NCBI GenBank assembly: GCA_021229015.1
Contig: CM037783.1
Span: 3,192,725 to 3,256,724, forward strand
Length of the DNA: 64,000 bases
Direction: 5' to 3'
Origin: Solen grandis
Taxonomy: Eukaryota; Mollusca; Bivalvia; Adapedonta; Solenidae
In this document: positions 58,940 through 64,000 of the stretch, piece by piece
Position numbering within the stretch: position 1 is the first letter of the stretch
Layout: each line of letters starts with the position of its first letter
Made by a program: the position numbers and the translations under genes
Notes under the pieces: generated by a model
Told to the model about the DNA's origin: nothing
Database searches by the model: none
The model's input: the letters and a program-made list of their open reading frames with translations, nothing else

Positions 58940-60761
58940 CAGTGTTGTCAAAATAAGCCGATTGCCGATCATAATTATCGGTTAAAATCGCTTTTGGATC
59001 GGTTAGTTTTCCCATTGATGTGCCGATTTTTTGACACGCTTTTTATATTTTGAACGGATTAAACAGACAGATACTTGTTTACCACAACACTGCCGAATTC
59101 CTTCAAGCGCCTGTATCATCTTCAGTGATTGGACATAATAATTTTTTCGACCAATCAGGTTACGCGTTTTACTGGAACACGCTTTGGCAGCATGGCTGAA
59201 CCAAAACAGAACTCAACAGCAGTTGCGAAATTTTGGGTTCACATGTGGTAAGGCAATATTTCCAACCTTAGCGGTTGCTGGAGCTGTTAAATGCAGATTT
59301 TGTGTTGTTATTCTCCTCGATCTGAATTATTACATAGCGATTTATGCGATCAGTAATGTATCACAACCGGTAAGACGATTGTCAATGACGCCGTTAAATG
59401 AAGGTCCATTAAATGATCGCTTGCACTGGTACAGTAACTCGTATTATCAAGACAGTTTCCGGAAAATCTGAATTTCAAACAATTTTATTTTGCCTTTTAT
59501 CATCTAAGGAACAAACATACATTCTGGTGATTCACTTACATCCTGCAAAACTCTGTGACCCTATAAATGATTCAGATTCAGAAATGAAAATTAGTCTTAC
59601 TTTCAGAAACGCCAGTTGTCACTTCAATTATCTTTTTTTATCCCGTGCAGAAGATGCACTCAAACCATATTACTTAGAAGTAAACTAGCCAAGATGCCCT
59701 TAGTACTTCCTCAGTCAGTACCTCCTGCATCAAAATTTGTTGAAATTCAGACAGAGCCTGTCATCGTTGTTGATCAGGAGACACTGAGAGAGGAGGTAGG
59801 TGCAGCATTGAAGGTCTTTGACCTTGATAATGTCAGCGATGATGGGATGGCTTCTGATTCTGACTTTTCAGATTCTTAATTTGAAGGTTTTGATGAGTAT
59901 TTCAAGTCTTAAGGTGGTTGTAATGTATTAGAGAGCATCCCAACATGAACATTGTCGTCTTATAAATAGAATGACAACAATATTTTAAGCTTTCTATATT
60001 GAATATTCAGTACAGAATCTTTCAGTTCTGTGTAAAACTCCTTTATTCATTTTTTTCTCAGATTTCATACTTATCATGTGTGAAATATACTTAATATAGG
60101 TTATCCAAGTGTTAGACATACATAAACATTGTCTTGTGCAAAATAGTACTAAGCAGCCATTTCTCTTGTTTTTGACAATTCTGCTTTCACCTTAAAAATG
60201 GGATTTCCATATTTTTAAACATGAAACTTAAGTGTTTAACACTCATACAAGGTTGGCATATTCCACATATGATAAACTTTGCCAATACTATTTTTTGAAT
60301 AAAGAAGTGTTTTTTCTGCAATATAAAAAGATGGGATAAATTAATGCAGAAGCAAGGATATATTTCTCAAGCAAATTTTTTCTGCAGAATGTCTGTACTA
60401 ACTCTTTTAAGAAAGTGAGATGTATGAAACCTGTGGCTACATTGTTTAAGTTTGCAAAAGATAATAATATTTGTGACACCACAAGTCAGTCGAATGTTTT
60501 AACTTAACAAAATTTGTCACTTTGTTTTTTTTCTTTTTGCATTTTTTAGACAAGCAAAATAGAGAACTACTTGCAAGGATATGGCTTCTGGGTAGGTCTG
60601 AAAATGCTAAAATTCATTTTCGGCCGGGGGGCTTCGCCCCCCTGGTCCCCCTATCAGGGCGTTGCCCTGGACCTACAGGGGGCCTGCGGCCCCCTTGACC
60701 CCCGGCTTAATCTCTTACTTTAAAAAAAAATCACCTACTCTGAAACATTTTGACAACCCTG
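58940..60761 (+). mobile_element. Decayed hAT-like DNA transposon (about 1.8 kb)
   Basis: Inverted ends CAGTGTTGTCAAAAT and ATTTTGACAACCCTG begin and end with CAG/CTG, as in hAT elements. TAGTG flanks both ends, a possible 5-bp target duplication. Inside are degenerate coding-like pieces. One starts MAEPKQNSTAVAKFWVHM (59192) and reaches a possible donor. Another, intact for about 80 codons, contains VEIQTEPVIVVDQETLREEV and an Asp/Ser-rich end at 59879. These may be remains of a transposase or captured gene; neither is identified. Three GC hairpins lie near the right end. Confidence 0.55.
60626..60695. repeat. Three consecutive perfect GC-rich hairpins
   Basis: The stems are GGGGGGC/GCCCCCC with loop TTC (60626-60642), CAGGGC/GCCCTG with loop GTT (60655-60669), and AGGGGGCC/GGCCCCCT with loop TGC (60677-60695). 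They lie in otherwise AT-rich DNA within the hAT-like element. Confidence 0.95.
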
Positions 60762-60970
60762 TAGTGGGTTTCAACACTTCATGTCGATGGACCAATCAGA
60801 TAACTTCATTCAGATTCATTAATAATTTATAAATAGATGTTACTTTTAACATCCCATGGGTAAAAGTAAAGAGCAGTTAAATAGAAAAGACCTATTTGGT
60901 CTTCGGAAATAGTTACTGCATAGTAAGTGTCCAGTGGCTTGGTGTGGAACCATGGCAACTATCTAAATAG

Positions 60971-61203
60971 ACCAACAATTCTTAGCGCTAAGTAAAACTT
61001 AAATACTTAACGGCAAATTTCATTAGTCTTGTTTCTCTAATAAAAATATCCAAATGTTTCATTTCTTATCAATTATTGTTAGTAATTAAGGTAATAATTC
61101 ATTTCAACTTAGTCGTGTATTTGAATATTTCATGGAAAAGTAATGATGGAATGTGTACCTAGTTTAAGAATTTAAGTATTACTTAGTGCTAAGTATTGTT
61201 GGT
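60971..61203. mobile_element. MITE with ACCAACAATNCTTAGCGCTAAG ends
   Basis: The left end, ACCAACAATTCTTAGCGC, is inverted at the right as GTGCTAAGTATTGTTGGT. A related left half occurs in STING gene intron 7 (about 51930-52020), and another end near 52274. Confidence 0.75.
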
Positions 61204-61291
61204 GGAATTCAAGCCTGAGCTTACCTTAAGCCCTCAATTTGATTGATTGTAATCCAAAGGAAAGAAGTTTTATATCATTTCAATTTGTAAT

Positions 61292-61422
61292 ATTGAATAA
61301 ATAAGTATTTCACTAATGTTGAATAGATAAGCATTTCACTAATGTTGAATAGATAAGTATTTCACTAATGTTGAATAGATAAGTATTTCACTAATGTTGA
61401 ATAGATAAGTATTTCACAACAT
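61292..61422. repeat. 26-bp tandem repeat, 5 units
   Basis: Units of TGAATAGATAAGTATTTCAC plus TAATGT, nearly identical. Confidence 0.95.
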
Positions 61423-61939
61423 TTACACATTTAGTTCTTCTTATAAATGTTGTTTTAATAATTGTGCTTAAGTTTTATTTTGTAAACTTTTAAAATGCTG
61501 AGTGCTACATGTATAATGTATATATGAGCAATATCTGTCTTCTTGTTAAATGCATAAAACTTGTATATTCAGATTTTAAGCCTCTTAACAATTTAAGTGA
61601 GCTAAATATTCATCAAGTCAAACATTTGTACAGATTCATAAGGTAAAGGATCAAGCGTAGATATGCGCACTTTATTTATGACCGTTTCTTTGTTTTCAAA
61701 TAAAGCTTTAGGTATAATATATAGCAGTAGCCTATTACTTGTCTGTCTTTATAAAATAAACTTAGCTATACAGTAACGGAAAAAAAACGTTTAATGTGGT
61801 TTTGAGACAGAAATCTATTTTAGCAGCACTTGTAGATCAGTTTAAGAACAATCTATTAACATACTCTAGTGTTTCTAAATATAACACAATTATATAGTGT
61901 TGTGAATATTACTAACAATTCTTAAAATAGTACATCATG

Positions 61940-61999
<60 letters not shown>

Positions 62000-62290
62000 A
62001 CGATTTTCAGTAACTAAATTAAATCATATATTAAAAACTTTCCACATGAATAAAATTCAGTATTTCATGTAGATGCTTCAAGAAGAGATTATATAATGAA
62101 TATCCTGCTTATCCGAGATATATTCCTTGTTCTGGTATAAGGATGAAACAATGTACAATCCTGATATTCATCCTCTTTTGGTTGTCATTTTATTTAATTC
62201 TACTGTATTTCATTTTAATGTTAATTTGACATTCCATACCTGTGTTATTGATCTTTATTATTTTTAATTCCCCATGCGAAGCGGGAGGGG
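61423..62290. other. Non-coding AT-rich DNA
   Basis: No gene was recognised. A (CT)n microsatellite lies at about 61939-61990. Confidence 0.5.
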
Positions 62291-63000
62291 GGTTATAGGA
62301 ATGGCCTTCGTCTGTCTGTCCGTCTGTCTGTCCGTAATGTTTTTGTGTCCGCTCCATATCTCCTATACCGCTTGAAGGATTTTCGTGAAACTTGCCTCAA
62401 ATGTAAATCTAGTTGAGACAATGTGCAGAACACAGGTGGCAGCCATGTCGGCTCAAGGTCAAGGTCACACTTTAGGGTCATGTGTTTGAACCTTCAATTT
62501 CATGTCCGCTCCATATCTCCTATACCCCTTTTAGTTTTTTCATGAATCTTGCCTCAAATATATATCTAATTGAGACGATGTGCAGAACATAGGTTGCAGT
62601 CATGTCGGCTCAAGGTCAAGGTCACACTTTAGGATCATGTGTTTGAACCTTCTATTTCCTTACAATTTCATGTCCGCTCCATATCTCCTATACCCCTTTA
62701 AGGATTTTAATGAAACTTGCCTCAAATATAAATATAATTGAGATGATGTGCTGAACACAGGTTGAAGCCATGTCAGCTCAAGGTCAATGTCACATTTGAA
62801 GGTCAGGTGTTTGAACCTTCAATTTCAATTTACAATTTTGTGTCCGCTCCATATCTCCTATACTCCTCGAAGGATTTTAATGAAACTTGCCTCAATTATA
62901 AACCAAATTGAGACGATGTGCAGAACACAGGTGACAGTCATGTTGGCTCAAGTTCAAGGTCACATTTGATGGTTCAGTGTTCATTCCTGGATATTTTTGT
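62291..63000 (+). repeat. Dispersed repeat with four tandem units of about 160-170 bp
   Basis: Units start at about 62346, 62503, 62671 and 62841 with TGTCCGCTCCATATCTCCTA. Each continues with a GAAACTTGCCTCAA-like part, then a GAGAYRATGTGCAGAACA-like part. Each then carries CTCAAGGTCAAGGTCACA or a variant. A GTCTGTCTGTCCG-rich lead lies upstream. Confidence 0.9.
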
Positions 63001-63256
63001 TTCCATGCTATATTTTCTGAACAACGGAAAGTTTTTCATAAGTCAACTACATCAAAATGTTGACAGAAGCAGGGTAATTTCCATTAGAGGAAAAACATGT
63101 CTCCTCTGTCAGGTGGGGGATATAGCTGTCCTTTGGACTGTCTTGTTGTAATTAAAATGCGCTTGTTAATCTAAAAGCTTGATTTTTTTTCGCTTATACG
63201 TTGTTATAAAAGCCATATCTTTTACTTTTGTAAATGGCATGTTTTTACTGATTTTT

Positions 63257-63303
<47 letters not shown>

Positions 63304-64000
63304 GAGAGAGTAGACTTAGCAATGAAGCAAGTTTAGACTAGTGAGATCTTGCCCTCAAGCTTATAGATGTGTAAGCAGATAAGAATTATAGCATATTTAA
63401 TGCTGTTACATGCTTATTTTAACAATATTTCATATTAATTATAAATATATTTACAATATAAGGTGGATTTGAGTTAGATTTGGGTGTTTCCCATCACCGC
63501 TTTAAACAGCCAAAACGAGTTAAGTTAATCAATTGCAGAAAATGTATGTCCCTCTGCTATATTTTTTAGGGAGATGTGTTTTCTTGTGGTAAAACACTTT
63601 TTTAAACAGTGGTAGGTATACTTCAACCAGATGAAAAAAAAGCAACACATTCAAGCACATCAATTGTTTTATTTTTAGGTCTTAAAAAGGCTAAAATTAG
63701 CTAAAACGCATGTCCCTCTAAGGTTGTCAGACGTTTCACCCCCAAGTCGTTTCCTCCCAAGACGTTTCACCCTCAAATTTCTAATCTATTTGAGTTATTT
63801 ACGTTAGAAAACCAGTTTTTTTATAAAAAAAAAATTAAATTATATTTCCTAAATTTATGACACAATTTATTCTGGTATAACCACACGTGTCGTAGACCAA
63901 GTTCATTCAGTGTTATTTTCATTTTTACCAGTATACATCGCTCATCAGCATTTGGTAGATATTCACATTTAATTCATAGTGAGGTTTAAATGTTAAACGA
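63001..64000. other. Non-coding DNA to the end of the window
   Basis: No gene was recognised. A (TG)n run lies at about 63259-63298. A phrase around AGACGTTTCACCCTCAAA near 63730-63780 occurs twice in succession and may be part of a dispersed repeat. Confidence 0.5.

Overview
This is eukaryotic nuclear DNA, very probably from a bivalve mollusc or a close lophotrochozoan. It is AT-rich, with GT-AG introns, tRNA-derived SINEs, several MITE families, LINE remnants and many microsatellites. Two host genes can be read with confidence: a B-box/coiled-coil/beta-propeller TRIM-like gene (17275-19976) and a large innate-immunity gene carrying TIR and STING domains (40120-57190). A 100-base assembly gap lies at 16090-16189.

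Layout. 1-9400: repeats. A SINE with target duplications is followed by a 5.9-kb inverted-repeat DNA transposon (1577-7508). That transposon sits inside the 3' end of a LINE reading frame and itself holds a second LINE fragment. 9400-17270: mostly non-coding, with one possible short first exon at 11101, SINE debris and the gap. A 30-bp tandem array ends about 120 bases before the TRIM-like start codon. 17275-21200: the TRIM-like gene, an overlapping downstream reading frame and a poly(A) signal. 21383-27240: a compact Polinton/adintovirus-type element. Its 1.4-1.6 kb terminal inverted repeats enclose a zinc-finger A32-type packaging ATPase, two small unknown reading frames and an adenain-like cysteine protease with a broken 3' end. 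No DNA polymerase, integrase or capsid gene is present. 27240-39890: SINEs, MITEs and AT-rich DNA with no recognisable gene, though the STING gene's promoter may lie here.

40120-57190: the most interesting locus. Twelve coding exons, whose splice phases all agree, predict a soluble protein of about 676 residues with the order TIR - STING - short linker - TIR - STING. It has no transmembrane segments and no vertebrate-type signalling tail. The two halves have diverged in opposite ways. TIR1 keeps a W-x3-E motif at the position of the TIR NADase acid, while STING1 has lost the E-Y-A-T-P ligand-contact motif. TIR2 lacks a clear acid, while STING2 keeps E-Y-A-T-P. This suggests a single-chain device with one ligand-sensing half and one effector half. 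A short frame-shifted block at the start of TIR1 is the main warning sign: either an assembly error or gene decay.

57190-64000: the 3' UTR and poly(A) signal of the STING gene, then tandem repeats, a decayed hAT-like element with three perfect GC hairpins, a MITE, and a four-unit repeat carrying TCAAGGTCA motifs. Of ten copies of one 240-bp MITE, eight lie between 37.4 and 49.8 kb, five of them inside introns of the STING gene.
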